A stretch of 34,063 nt of DNA from Nanobdellota archaeon (GTDB taxonomy: Archaea > Nanobdellota > Nanobdellia > Parvarchaeales > Parvarchaeaceae): contig JAJZXE010000008.1 of assembly GCA_021802505.1 (NCBI GenBank), positions 1-34,063 of the forward strand, in the 5' to 3' direction. The notes below the pieces were generated by a model. It was not told the DNA's origin. It made no database searches and saw nothing but the letters and a program-made list of their open reading frames with translations. Position numbers and translations under genes: made by a program. Shown here piece after piece: positions 1 to 10,093 of the stretch; within the stretch, counting starts at the first letter, position 1, and each line of letters begins with the position of its first letter.

Positions 1-67
1 AAAAAACGCTCACTTTATCTCCCTTTTTAACGGGATTTCCATTCACATTTGAAGCTTCTTCTGCCAT
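1..67 (-). CDS. N-terminal fragment of a cytosolic FKBP-type peptidyl-prolyl isomerase, cut by the window edge
   Basis: Reverse complement from the ATG at 67 reads MAEEASNVNGNPVKKGDKVSVF, matching the start of the FKBP domain in ORF 2030..2557 (NGDNVSVFYTL). A GGAGGTT sequence lies just upstream of the ATG. Confidence 0.6.
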   Translation of the reverse strand, partial: MAEEASNVNGNPVKKGDKVSVF

Positions 68-221
68 TGAACCAACCTCCGATTTAAAATCATTTTAACA
101 ATCAAGTACAGAAAACCATACAAGACTAAAATTTTAAGAGCTTATGGTATATTAAAGTTACTGTTAACTGAACTGTCAGATTAATGTCACTTTATTAATT
201 ATAAGGAGTTTTATGCTATTT

Positions 222-1712
222 TCAGCTGCTTGTTCCCGCTATTGTACCTGTTGCATAGAAGTCGACTGTTCCCGCAACGGTTGTAACATTGTAGTCAAGC
301 TCTCCGCTTGCAATGAATTGCGCACCAGGGGTTGAACATGTAGCCGGAAAGACTGCTGTAAAGCTGCTTCCGGGTGTTACTGTAGATGTACTGAATTTAG
401 TATCTGTTACCGGGAAACTGCCTCCGGTAAATCCGCTCGGTGAAAATAATGTCATATTATCTAGCGTTGCTGAAGTTGCATTATAAGGTAATCCTCCTAC
501 TGAAAAAGCTACTGTTGTTTGTGTACTGTTGCATATCGCTGCAGTGACTGTGAATGGGCTAAACCCATTACTGCTTGCGGTTACGCCTTGCCCGCTCCCG
601 CTGTTTTGCCTGGCAAGATTTATTAAAGATGTCAACTGGGATAAGTTCATGGTGTAAGATCCTGCCGGCATTAAGCTCACTGCGTTTTGCAACGGCGCCG
701 GATTGAATGAGGACTGCAATTTGGCAGAGAATACTATATTCGACAAATTAGCGCCTTTCGAGATGTTCATAGCGGTTAATAGCGCTGATAACTGACTGCT
801 TTCCTTTGACAGATTTAGGATAAAACCGCCGTATAACGGCACGCCGTAGCTGTTTGAAAAACAGAAATCAAAGCTCATTGAAGCGTTCTGCTTGCTTTCA
901 AACGCGCTTGTAGTATTTATATCGACAAGCGAACACGAATTTCCGTTGTAACTAACGTCTTTTACAAATTTAACGGTTAAGTATTTTGACTGGCTTAAAT
1001 TCACCGCACTGCTGCTATTTATCGCACTGCCATTGATGTTTAACAGACTGGAGAGATAGGACAGATTTTCAGCGGCGTTTTTGGCCGTTGAACCTATGCA
1101 AAAAAGCGAACTGTTCTGGGCGGAGCTGTCATTGAGCATAAAGCCTATTGAAGATGCACTTTGATTTCCAGCTTTTGCCAAAAATCCGAAGGGAACGCAT
1201 ATATCGCCGCCGGTTTTATTTGAAATGGCCGTAATGTTTATCTGATCCAGGAAGGAAGGAAAGCTGGATAAATTCACTCCGGTATTTAAAGCTGATATGC
1301 TTTTAATGAGCGCCAATAAGTTTATTCCGACTACGGCTCTCGTGTACGGGGAGTAATGGGCTATATGACCGTTTATCGGTAAACTGAAACTGAAGGATGA
1401 AGAACCGGCTCTGGCGCCGAGGTTCAAAAGCAGGGAATAGGAGAGGTTGAACGGCCCGCTTGTATTGGATAAGCCGGTGACAACGGAGCCGAGCTGCTTG
1501 ATATTCGCGACATTATAATAGGGATTGGATGAACTGGAGATGTGGATAAACGGAACATATCCTTTATAAGAAGCAAAGATAAATATAACGACAATGGCTA
1601 CTATAACCACGGCGATAACCGGCAGAATGTTCCGTTTTTTACCACCTCCTTCGGAGACCGGCGAAGCAACCGGAATCTGCGTTCCGTTGTCAATAGATTG
1701 GTTATCTTGCAT
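222..1712 (-). CDS. Membrane-anchored extracellular/surface protein, Ser/Asn-rich with many N-glycosylation sequons
   Basis: Cytoplasmic N-terminus, KKR, a single TM segment (NILPVIAVVIVAIVVIFIFASY), then a ~430 aa exterior region rich in NxS/T. Confidence 0.75.
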   Translation of the reverse strand: MQDNQSIDNGTQIPVASPVSEGGGKKRNILPVIAVVIVAIVVIFIFASYKGYVPFIHISSSSNPYYNVANIKQLGSVVTGLSNTSGPFNLSYSLLLNLGARAGSSSFSFSLPINGHIAHYSPYTRAVVGINLLALIKSISALNTGVNLSSFPSFLDQINITAISNKTGGDICVPFGFLAKAGNQSASSIGFMLNDSSAQNSSLFCIGSTAKNAAENLSYLSSLLNINGSAINSSSAVNLSQSKYLTVKFVKDVSYNGNSCSLVDINTTSAFESKQNASMSFDFCFSNSYGVPLYGGFILNLSKESSQLSALLTAMNISKGANLSNIVFSAKLQSSFNPAPLQNAVSLMPAGSYTMNLSQLTSLINLARQNSGSGQGVTASSNGFSPFTVTAAICNSTQTTVAFSVGGLPYNATSATLDNMTLFSPSGFTGGSFPVTDTKFSTSTVTPGSSFTAVFPATCSTPGAQFIASGELDYNVTTVAGTVDFYATGTIAGTSS

Positions 1713-1742
1713 AAATTTTATACCTGTACAAACTATATAAGT

Positions 1743-1976
1743 CTATTTATTTTTATACTGCATATAAAACTGTTTGTTTTTCCTGTGGAAACCGAATAAG
1801 GTTAAGATGACCCCTGCTGCAAAAACAAACAGGCTTATAAAAAGAAGATAAGCCCCTATTGATTCTGCCGCTTTTCCCAGAGATTTTATTATTAAGAGAT
1901 CTATAAAAGGCAGGATCAAACCCGCAGTGAAAAGAACCAGACCGGCTGTAACCAGAACATTAAATTTACCTGCCAT
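1743..1976 (-). CDS. Small two-TM membrane protein
   Basis: 77 aa ORF with two hydrophobic segments and a Lys/Arg-rich C-terminus, between same-strand genes. Confidence 0.55.
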   Translation of the reverse strand: MAGKFNVLVTAGLVLFTAGLILPFIDLLIIKSLGKAAESIGAYLLFISLFVFAAGVILTLFGFHRKNKQFYMQYKNK

Positions 1977-2029
1977 TCTAAAATCTGGCAGTTTTAATAT
2001 ATATAATGTATATTCATTGAGAGTTCCGG

Positions 2030-2557
2030 TTAATTATTATTTATTTTAATGACCTTTATGTAAAAACGCAGCGTTTTTCCAGCCAGCGGCGGATTGAAAT
2101 CAACGGTAACATTCGTGGAATTTAAGTAGGTTATAACGCCCGTCTGGCCAGTAGGGGAGCTTACCCGTTCGCCGTCGCTTAAAGACGCATTTTTGAAATC
2201 CGATATCGGGACTGTTATTATCAGAGAAGCGTTAACATTGCCGTACGCCTCGCTCGGAGAAAGCGTTACATTTTTAGTCTGTCCGGCTTTCATACCTAAA
2301 ACAGCGCTGTTAAAACCGGATATCACCTGGCCTGAACCGACTATGAAACTAAAGGGAGTGCTGTTAAAATTAGACTGTATCAAAGTGCCGTTTGCCAGGG
2401 TCAGGGTGTAAAAAACGCTGACGTTATCGCCGTTCTTAATAACAGGCGCAGAATTAATGGAAGAATGAAAAACAAACAGGTATACAAAGGCAAACAATAC
2501 AACCAGCCCTGCTATTACTACAGCAATATTTCTTTTTTTGTTTACAGATTCTGACAT
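2030..2557 (-). CDS. Membrane-anchored FKBP-type peptidyl-prolyl cis-trans isomerase
   Basis: N-terminal TM anchor followed by GDNVSVFYTLTLANGTLIQSN...PFSFIVGSGQVISGFNSAVLGMKAGQTKNVTLSPSEAYG, the characteristic FKBP signature. Confidence 0.92.
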   Translation of the reverse strand: MSESVNKKRNIAVVIAGLVVLFAFVYLFVFHSSINSAPVIKNGDNVSVFYTLTLANGTLIQSNFNSTPFSFIVGSGQVISGFNSAVLGMKAGQTKNVTLSPSEAYGNVNASLIITVPISDFKNASLSDGERVSSPTGQTGVITYLNSTNVTVDFNPPLAGKTLRFYIKVIKINNN

Positions 2558-2657
2558 ACAAAAGAAATAAGGATGAACTTATTTATTAAACTTTCCATAA
2601 ATAATCAGATAAATGCGCTGAAATTCTCTTTTATATGAAACGGAAACCTCGGGTAAT

Positions 2658-3395
2658 TCATCCTTCAAGTATACCGCCGTAACCTTTTATCACCAGAGGA
2701 AGATCGAGCCTGTGGAAAATCGACCATAAAGTGGCGGTATTTGTGGATATTACCGGCAGATTGGTGTGTCTTTCCAACTCTGCTATTATTTTTGCGCTCG
2801 GTAATTCGGCGCAGCTTATCAGTATGCCTTCTGCGTTTTTCAGCTCCAGGCTTTCCACAAGTTTTCTGGTGGTATCATAGCTTATCCTGCCGACTTTCAC
2901 ATTGTCCTCCACTCCTAAAAACTTATAGTCTACGACATCTAATCCGGATCCTTTGAAGTATTTTATCTCCAGATCCGTTACTTTCTTAGTATAAGGGGTT
3001 GCAACCGCGATTTTTCTGATTTTCATGAACTTTATCGCATCCAGAACCGCGGAAGCGCTTATTATAACAGGGGTTTTTGTCGCCTTCTCGAGTCTTTTGC
3101 GCACTATCTTGTGGTAGCCCAGTTTACGGCTGGTTATCGCGATTGTACACCCGTACGCTATGGCGTTTACCTTCGCGTCGGATAGCTGAACCGCTGCGGT
3201 CAATGCTTCATTGTCCATGCGTTTTAATTCACCAGGGTTTACTTTTTTCATGCGCATGCGGGCGGAATATATGTGTATATCATCAGGAAGCATCTCATGG
3301 AACTCGCTTTCCATGTTGATATTTGAAGATGGCACAATCAGGCCTATGCTCGTATTTTTCGGTAAAAATTCAACCCTGATTTTTTCTACCATCAA
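2658..3395 (-). CDS. Maleate cis-trans isomerase / Asp-Glu racemase superfamily protein
   Basis: IGLIVPSSNINMESEFHEMLP start; two conserved cysteine motifs, AYGCTIA and LISCAELPS, typical of the Asp/Glu racemase superfamily. Confidence 0.85.
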   Translation of the reverse strand: MMVEKIRVEFLPKNTSIGLIVPSSNINMESEFHEMLPDDIHIYSARMRMKKVNPGELKRMDNEALTAAVQLSDAKVNAIAYGCTIAITSRKLGYHKIVRKRLEKATKTPVIISASAVLDAIKFMKIRKIAVATPYTKKVTDLEIKYFKGSGLDVVDYKFLGVEDNVKVGRISYDTTRKLVESLELKNAEGILISCAELPSAKIIAELERHTNLPVISTNTATLWSIFHRLDLPLVIKGYGGILEG

Positions 3396-3420
3396 GTAAA
3401 ACGGCTTTGATCAGCAAAGT

Positions 3421-4089
3421 CTATAAATTCTTTTCTTCCCCGGATTCAAAGATTATTACCTTGGATCCTTTTACCATCTTTGCGAATTTCTTTGCGTCCT
3501 GGACTATAGGCGGAAAAGTATTGTAGTGCATCGGAAGCACTTTCTTTGCGCCTATATACTTTGCCGCCATGGCAGCTTCTCTCGGACTCATGGTAAAGAA
3601 ACCCCCTATCGGAAGCATCGCTATATCCGGGTGGTAAAGCTGCTTTATAAGCTTCATATCCGTGAAAAGAGCTGTGTCTCCGGCGTGATAGATTGTATGG
3701 CCGTCAGCCTGTATTATTACGCCGTGTTCATTACCGCTGTGTACTGCGGGGGTAAATGCCACCTTTATCTTTCCGAGGTCTATCAGGTCGCTGCCTATGT
3801 TCATTCCGACAACGTTGCCTTCGGGTATGCCGGCTTTTTGAGCCGCCTGACCGGTCTCGAATATGGAAACGAACTTTGCATGGTTGTTTTTTACTATTTC
3901 AATGGAATCTCCCATGTGATCGAAATGATCATGCGTAACTATTACGTAATCTATTCCTTTGAGATCAACGGGCTTCACTACAGCCTTCGGATTGTTATTA
4001 AGATAGGGATCTATTACTACAGTAGAATCCTTGAATTTTATCAGCCACCCCGCATGACTCAGCCACTTTATACTTACCATTCCAAACAC
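3421..4089 (-). CDS. UPF0173-type metal-dependent hydrolase (metallo-beta-lactamase fold)
   Basis: IDPYLNNNP, VTHDHFDHMGD, HSGNEHG, YHAGDTALF and LPMHYNTFPPI motifs. Alternative start at 4080. Confidence 0.93.
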   Translation of the reverse strand: MFGMVSIKWLSHAGWLIKFKDSTVVIDPYLNNNPKAVVKPVDLKGIDYVIVTHDHFDHMGDSIEIVKNNHAKFVSIFETGQAAQKAGIPEGNVVGMNIGSDLIDLGKIKVAFTPAVHSGNEHGVIIQADGHTIYHAGDTALFTDMKLIKQLYHPDIAMLPIGGFFTMSPREAAMAAKYIGAKKVLPMHYNTFPPIVQDAKKFAKMVKGSKVIIFESGEEKNL

Positions 4090-4102
4090 CCCCTCTAATT
4101 TT

Positions 4103-4669
4103 TTATAGCGGTATTATTCCGCTCGCTGTTACTGCAAGCAAAATAGAGAGAACTCCGGACACAACCAGAAATGCGGACTGTACCGTTGCCTTCATTTTGC
4201 CATGAGTAAGAGCGAAGAAACCGACTTCATCCAATAAGTAGGAGAACAATGTAACTTCAACAATAGCAAAATCCGCGAGACTGTATACCGCATAGCCTGA
4301 ATTCCACGAAAACAGTGCTATCATCGCTATAACATTGAAAACGAAAAGGACCATTGTCATATCTCCTATAAACTGCATGTTCCAGTTGTACAGTAAAGTC
4401 ATACCAAAGGTTATCCACACGAATGAGAATATAAGCATAAGCAATGAGAACATCAGCTCTACGTTTGCAGCGGGATAAGCCGTACCGTAAGGCGTCGTAA
4501 TTATCAGCAATAAAGAAGCTAGGAAGATTGATATGCCTGCCAGGGTGACGATTACTCCGAGGGTTTTTGCCCTTGTTTTATCCTTGCTCACTGTTTTAAG
4601 ATTTATACCCGAAATAATAGCAGCGACCGAAAAAGCAGATATTGCGAATGCAACCGATGCTAATGCCAT
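4103..4669 (-). CDS. Polytopic membrane protein (about 6 TM)
   Basis: ORF track gives 4103..4753; the start is probably the internal ATG at 4669 (MALASVAFAISA), because a TATA-like box (tatataaata, 4691-4700) sits about 26 nt upstream of it. Confidence 0.65.
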   Translation of the reverse strand: MALASVAFAISAFSVAAIISGINLKTVSKDKTRAKTLGVIVTLAGISIFLASLLLIITTPYGTAYPAANVELMFSLLMLIFSFVWITFGMTLLYNWNMQFIGDMTMVLFVFNVIAMIALFSWNSGYAVYSLADFAIVEVTLFSYLLDEVGFFALTHGKMKATVQSAFLVVSGVLSILLAVTASGIIPL

Positions 4670-4805
4670 ACTTTTATGTAAACTTAATTGTATATAAATA
4701 TTATTATACCGCCATAACCTGGTTGTTAAGCTTATTACGGCGTTAATCAGCATCGTTTATTCCGCATAATTAAAAGTTAAATACCGGATAACTCCCAGTA
4801 TATTA

Positions 4806-6044
4806 ATGATAATACCAGAACATTTTCTGTATGTTCTTTACATAGTATTATCGACAACCGTTTCTGTCTGTTCTTCCGTGTACATATTCTCAATATTCTA
4901 TTTCGGCAGGAAAAAAGAGCGGGATAACCACAGCAAAAACACAGGCAACATAACGATATTGATTCCGGTTTACAACGAAGATGTAGGGTTGTTCAACAGA
5001 TGCATATCTTCTGTTAAGAAGCAGAGCACTCCGTTCATCGTCATAGGCAACGGGTGTAACCTTCCGTATAGGAAAATAGCTGAAGGCAACGGCGGCAGAT
5101 TTATTTATCTGCGGAATAATGCCGGCAAGAAATGGGCCCTGGCGGAAGGGATCAAAAGAGTCAACAGCGAATACGTGATGCTGCTGGACAGCGATACCGT
5201 AATACCTAAAAACGCGGCTAGAAGGCTAATACAGAAATTTGATACTGATACCGGCGGCGTCGGTGCAGAAATAAAAATAATAAAAGACAGCAATAAATTT
5301 GTTTATTACCCCTCGGAAATGCTCCAGAGACTGAGGCAGCTGTCCTTTAAAGCGATGTCGCATTTCGGCAGGGTATTGGTATTAAACGGGCAGTGTGCAG
5401 TGTACAGGACGGGGTTAATAAGGGATTTTATACTGTCAAGGGAATTTCTGGAACCGCGGTTCCTGGGCAAAAAAATGGTGATAGGGGATGACATACTCCT
5501 GACCAAACACATAAACGGGAGGGGGTACAGAACAATACTGGCACAGGATGTTATAGCTCGCACAAAGGGACAGGGCTCCTTCAAAAAACTCGTGAAACAG
5601 TCGATCAGATGGTCCCGCTCCGGCTACATAAATTTTATAAAAGGCATAAGGGACTGGAGCCTGTTTAAAAACGGATTTTTCTATTCATTTTCTATGGTAT
5701 ATGTTTATACCCTGCCCGTACTTACACTGTTCCTGATGGTTTTGCGGGGTGGACTACTGTTCAATATAATAGTCAGGAGAGGCATACTAAACGGCGGCAG
5801 GCTCTTCATCCTCTCGTTCACGCACATTCCGAGAATCCTAAATTCGGTCATATTCCCTTACGCGGGTATAAAGATAATCTCAATACTCTCGGTGATAACA
5901 ATGATATACCTGATAATTGAAAAAACCGAGAAGAACAGGGTAAGATTCCTATCCTATGGATCCGTAATACTGCTGGTCATGTTCCTTACGGCAATTTATG
6001 CAGTAATGAGCCTGAATAATCATGACAAATGGCTGACCCGTTAA
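4806..6044 (+). CDS. Processive-type family 2 glycosyltransferase (membrane)
   Basis: ITILIPVYNED, MLLDSDTVIP, GGVGAEI, GDDILLTKHI and QSIRW (QxxRW) motifs plus TM segments. Confidence 0.93.
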   Translation: MIIPEHFLYVLYIVLSTTVSVCSSVYIFSIFYFGRKKERDNHSKNTGNITILIPVYNEDVGLFNRCISSVKKQSTPFIVIGNGCNLPYRKIAEGNGGRFIYLRNNAGKKWALAEGIKRVNSEYVMLLDSDTVIPKNAARRLIQKFDTDTGGVGAEIKIIKDSNKFVYYPSEMLQRLRQLSFKAMSHFGRVLVLNGQCAVYRTGLIRDFILSREFLEPRFLGKKMVIGDDILLTKHINGRGYRTILAQDVIARTKGQGSFKKLVKQSIRWSRSGYINFIKGIRDWSLFKNGFFYSFSMVYVYTLPVLTLFLMVLRGGLLFNIIVRRGILNGGRLFILSFTHIPRILNSVIFPYAGIKIISILSVITMIYLIIEKTEKNRVRFLSYGSVILLVMFLTAIYAVMSLNNHDKWLTR

Positions 6045-6111
6045 TCTGCCGGGGGCTGCTGTACTCGGCATTCATATGAAAGTTTATTAACGGGCGATTA
6101 AATAATTCTTT

Positions 6112-6507
6112 ATGGAAAACAAGGATATAGAACAGCTGCTAAAGGAAGAACCTTTTTTGAGATACATTGGTGTTGAAATAGCAGAATTCAAGGAAGGTTA
6201 TTGCAGGCTGTCAGTCAACCTAAAACACGAGCTTACCAGATCCGGTAATATAATGAACGGCGGGGCCATAGCCGCGTTGGCGGATGCCGCGGGTGGCTGT
6301 GTAGTATACTCTTTAAACAAAAGAAATCATGTGACCGCAGACTTAAGCCTGTCCTTCATGAAACCGATAAAGACGGGGCCGGTGACTGCGGAGGCACGAA
6401 TAGTGAAGACCGGTAAATCACTAACCTTCGTCGATATAAGGATATTTGATGGAAACAGGGTGGAATGCGCAATGGCAAAAGGCACATGGTTTTTCCTTGA
6501 TGTATAA
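6112..6507 (+). CDS. PaaI-like hotdog-fold thioesterase
   Basis: NIMNGGAIAALADAAGGCVVYS and ADLSLSFMKPIKTGPVTAEARIVKTGKS. Confidence 0.92.
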   Translation: MENKDIEQLLKEEPFLRYIGVEIAEFKEGYCRLSVNLKHELTRSGNIMNGGAIAALADAAGGCVVYSLNKRNHVTADLSLSFMKPIKTGPVTAEARIVKTGKSLTFVDIRIFDGNRVECAMAKGTWFFLDV

Positions 6508-6693
6508 AGCATAAAACCAAGGCTGCATACTTTAAACTGTATTCTGGTTTATACTCCAAATTCCTTAATCGCTGCCACTGACTTTATCCAAATCTACTCG
6601 GTTCATATTTCAGCGCATAGCGATTATACAAATATAATGATCACCGGTGCTATTGCAGTAAAAGGTTTAATTGAATTAAAATTTATAATATAA

Positions 6694-7317
6694 ATGGGAT
6701 TGATAATAGCCGTAAGACACGGTTTCAGCGAATCAAATAAGAAGGGCTTCCTAACACATGACATTGAAGGGTATCCGCTTACTACCGAAGGCAAGAAGTA
6801 CCTGATAAACTCCTCTGAGGAATTGAAGAAAATAAAGGGTATAAAGGAGATAACCTCCAGCCCGATACAGAGGGCGAGGGAAACCGCGGAGATAATATCA
6901 AAAATAACGGGATTAAAGATCAGGATGGACGAGAGACTGGCGGAGAGGCAGATGGGTAAATATAATAACACACCATATCCGAACAATAACAAGTACTCTG
7001 CGGAAATGAACTGGCGCTTGAAAGAGGTATTAAGCGGGCATCCGAACGGGTTAGAAAGCTGGGCTAACTTGATGAAGAGAACGGAAAGTTTATTGAAAGA
7101 GATACCAAAAGATGAAAAGGTGATATTGGTTTCGCACGGAGACGTAATAAAGGCAGTGATCGGACATTTTCTGGACCTGGACGAATTTGGGACCTGGGGA
7201 ATAAAGGTAAATCACGGCCATTTCACGATAATCGACACCGCCCGGGACAAGCTGCTGTGCATCGGCGCACCGATAATAACCGACAGTATAATAAATAAGA
7301 TTAAAAATGATTGCTAA
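6694..7317 (+). CDS. Histidine phosphatase (phosphoglycerate mutase-like) family protein
   Basis: AVRHGFSESN (RHG), SSPIQRARETAEII and ILVSHGDVIKAVIGHFL. Confidence 0.93.
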   Translation: MGLIIAVRHGFSESNKKGFLTHDIEGYPLTTEGKKYLINSSEELKKIKGIKEITSSPIQRARETAEIISKITGLKIRMDERLAERQMGKYNNTPYPNNNKYSAEMNWRLKEVLSGHPNGLESWANLMKRTESLLKEIPKDEKVILVSHGDVIKAVIGHFLDLDEFGTWGIKVNHGHFTIIDTARDKLLCIGAPIITDSIINKIKNDC

Positions 7318-7318
7318 A

Positions 7319-7855
7319 TCAATCACTTAAAAGAGAAGCGTATTTCTTTTTTATCCTGTGTATCTTAGATCCGATTACCATGGTGCAGTATGGATTTAAG
7401 GGATTTTTTGCGTAATAGTCCCTGTGATAATCCTCCGCTTCATAAAACTTCTCCAGTCTTTTTACTTCGGTGACTATCGGCTTATCAAAATTCGATCGTA
7501 TCTCATTGATTTTCTCTTCTATAATTTTTCTCTGCCCGTCATTTGTATAGAGTATTATCGACCGGTACTGGTTGCCTACATCACTCCCTTGTTTGTTCAG
7601 GGAGGTTGGGTCGTGCATGTCAAAAAATACGTTCAGCAAAACGGCCAGCCGGATCATTTCAGGATCATATTCCATAAGCAGAACCTCCGCATGCCCGGTA
7701 CTGCCGGTGCATACCTCTTTATAGGTGGGATTTTCAGTTTTGCCTCCGGCGTAACCCGGAGTGGTTTTTAATACTCCCTTGATCATTTTAAAGACGGCTT
7801 CCGTACACCAGAAACATCCCCCTCCAAACGCAATAGACTCGGATTTTTCCGCCAT
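7319..7855 (-). CDS. msrA: Peptide-methionine (S)-S-oxide reductase
   Basis: FGGGCFWCTEAVF, TPGYAGG, GHAEV, DPTSLNKQGSDVGNQYRSII and AEDYHRDYY signatures. Confidence 0.97.
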   Translation of the reverse strand: MAEKSESIAFGGGCFWCTEAVFKMIKGVLKTTPGYAGGKTENPTYKEVCTGSTGHAEVLLMEYDPEMIRLAVLLNVFFDMHDPTSLNKQGSDVGNQYRSIILYTNDGQRKIIEEKINEIRSNFDKPIVTEVKRLEKFYEAEDYHRDYYAKNPLNPYCTMVIGSKIHRIKKKYASLLSD

Positions 7856-7954
7856 ATCTTAATGAACTTAATCTTTTATTATAATTAAAGTTAAGGTATC
7901 CTCAATTGACATGCAAATCCGCTCTTTATAATAATAAAACTACATTAGGGTATC

Positions 7955-8506
7955 ATGAATAATGAAAGAAAAAGCTTTAGCGGTGAAACTTTATTCGATG
8001 GAAAAACCAGCCTGCTTGCCACAGAAAAAGTCAGAAAACTGCTTTCAAAGCCCCCTAAAAGGATATTAACCGGCAGAGAATTTGTGGAAAAAATCAAAGC
8101 GGGAAAATCCAAACTGATATGTGTGGGAGATATGGTAACGTTGACCGCGATAAACGGGGGAGTTATCCCGTCGCTGGCGGTATTTGACGGGAAAACGGAA
8201 AGAACTAAAATCGATGTAAAAACGATAAACCGGACGTACAATAAAAAAATTATAAAGGTTAAAAATCCTCCTGGAGAAATAAGCAGGGCGCTTTATCTCG
8301 CCGTGCTCAAAACGATTGATAAGGAAGGATACGCAATAAAGGTAGAAGGAGAGGAGGATCTGGCTACACTGCTGTGTGTAATTCTGTCAAATACCGGTAA
8401 CCTTATAGCATGGGGAGTGCCTGAAAAAGGGGTGGGATTGCTTAGAGTCAGCGGTAAAAAAAGACTTGAAGCCATCCACATATTAAAGCAGATGAAAAGG
8501 AGCTAG
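7955..8506 (+). CDS. GTP-dependent dephospho-CoA kinase (DUF359 family)
   Basis: CVGDMVTLTAINGGVIPSLAVFDGKTER and KVEGEEDLATLLCVI...WGVPEKGVG motifs. Confidence 0.85.
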   Translation: MNNERKSFSGETLFDGKTSLLATEKVRKLLSKPPKRILTGREFVEKIKAGKSKLICVGDMVTLTAINGGVIPSLAVFDGKTERTKIDVKTINRTYNKKIIKVKNPPGEISRALYLAVLKTIDKEGYAIKVEGEEDLATLLCVILSNTGNLIAWGVPEKGVGLLRVSGKKRLEAIHILKQMKRS

Positions 8507-8715
8507 TACCCTTTCTTAATAGATTTGTAATATTTGTAAACGGCATATCCTGCCGCTATGGAAACTGCTACGGCTAAGCCCAGAAACATTTCTTCCGATT
8601 GAAGATACAAATTATTGATTTGCTGCTGTGCAGACGCATACAGCGGTATAGTGAACGCTGCCGGTCTTAAGGATTTGCCGGATAGGATTTCTTCTATTCT
8701 ACTCATATTTGCCAC
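8503..8715 (-). CDS. Small single-TM protein
   Basis: 70 aa; the likely start overlaps the end of the upstream kinase ORF (8699..9268). One TM (MFLGLAVAVSIAAGYAVYKYY) followed by basic residues. Confidence 0.55.
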   Translation of the reverse strand: MANMSRIEEILSGKSLRPAAFTIPLYASAQQQINNLYLQSEEMFLGLAVAVSIAAGYAVYKYYKSIKKGY

Positions 8716-9268
8716 CGTGTTTCACTTTTTCACCAAGCAGATATCCGGATAATTTATCGACTTCTTCATTATCCAAATCAACAAATAATTGTTTGTATTT
8801 AAAGTCTTTCGGTATATACAGAGGATCTATCAGCTTTACCTTATTGTCATGGGTAAGCATGATATTGTTTCCGCCGACCAGATCTCCGTGCACATAACCG
8901 TTGTCATGCAGCTTTTTTACCGTGCTTTTCAACTGATCAATCACATTATATGCCAGCTCCCTGTTTTTTCTCAGTTTATATGCATACATCGTTATATTAT
9001 CTCCGTGTACTAATTCAAAGGCGTGTATTTTACCACGTTCTGTATTCACTAAGCCCATTGGTTTCACTATGTTTTCCGGAGAAAGATTGTACATCTTTTT
9101 CATCAGTTTTACCTTTTTCTCAGGAGTATACTCTCTTTTGATATCCCTCTGTGCGGTATCTGGAATACCATGCTGCTCAAATACGAAAAGTTCCGTCTGC
9201 AGGCCATCTTCCGGCTTCAAAAACAGATTATTCCCGATAAGTATGCGCTCTAATCCTTTATTTCCCAC
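8699..9268 (-). CDS. Bud32/RIO-like small protein kinase
   Basis: KLHDNGYVHGDLVGGNNIMLTHDNKVKLIDPLYI: HGDLxxxN catalytic loop and an IDP metal-binding motif. No N-terminal glycine-rich loop is obvious. Confidence 0.75.
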   Translation of the reverse strand: MGNKGLERILIGNNLFLKPEDGLQTELFVFEQHGIPDTAQRDIKREYTPEKKVKLMKKMYNLSPENIVKPMGLVNTERGKIHAFELVHGDNITMYAYKLRKNRELAYNVIDQLKSTVKKLHDNGYVHGDLVGGNNIMLTHDNKVKLIDPLYIPKDFKYKQLFVDLDNEEVDKLSGYLLGEKVKHGGKYE

Positions 9269-9349
9269 CTTATGAATAGAGTATAACTAGTATAAATATT
9301 TTACTATTATGCTGTTGTAATTAAATAAATCATAGCTGCCACGGTAAAA

Positions 9350-10093
9350 CTAGTCCTCTCTCCATTTTGAGCGTTTTATCGCAAACACCAGTAAAAACAC
9401 GGATACAGCGGCTAAAATTATCCAGCTCAGTGTTATAAATGAGCCTGAAAAATTCAGCACCCCTATACTTTCCTGGGCTATCATTGCTGAAAAGGTAGTA
9501 GGTGAAAGATAGGCGATATAACGGAACGGCATCGGGACATAAGTTATCGGATAATAAACCGGCGGCAGAGTGGATAAAACCATAGCGATCAGCCCCATAA
9601 ATGCCCAGCCCTCTATTACATCCCTGCTTATTGTCGATATGAAAAAACCAAGGGAGACTGAAAACATAAACGTCAGAAGCATGACAGCCGCCAGAGTCAA
9701 AGCCCCCGCCGCAGAGATATGTATAAAAATGACAGCCAGAACAGACAAAACCAACAGATCCGGTATGGAAAACACCAATTCGGATAAGGCAATGCCCGCG
9801 ATATAAATGGCGGGAGAGACTGGTGAGCTGACCAGCATGTCCTGCAGCTTCATATCATTTCTTAAGTGTGTTAGATCACCCTGTATTGAAATTCCGTTGT
9901 TAACCATTACAAGGATAAATCCTCCGAGTATACCCACGTTAAGCAGCGCCCCATGGCTGACAAAAAAGATTATTATAAGCAGGCCAAACGGCGCCAGCAC
10001 CGTATTTATAAGCATCACCGGAAAATTCTTCATCGCATATACTGCGTTTGCAAGTATGGATGCAAAAAGCTGATTTAATCTATTAATTTTCAT
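9350..10093 (-). CDS. ABC-2 type transporter permease
   Basis: Six-TM ABC-2 pattern; overlaps the ATPase ORF by 11 bp. Confidence 0.88.
   Translation of the reverse strand: MKINRLNQLFASILANAVYAMKNFPVMLINTVLAPFGLLIIIFFVSHGALLNVGILGGFILVMVNNGISIQGDLTHLRNDMKLQDMLVSSPVSPAIYIAGIALSELVFSIPDLLVLSVLAVIFIHISAAGALTLAAVMLLTFMFSVSLGFFISTISRDVIEGWAFMGLIAMVLSTLPPVYYPITYVPMPFRYIAYLSPTTFSAMIAQESIGVLNFSGSFITLSWIILAAVSVFLLVFAIKRSKWRED

Noticed and set aside
3526-4098. Plus-strand 190 aa ORF, Tyr-rich
   Set aside because: Antisense to the UPF0173 hydrolase gene.
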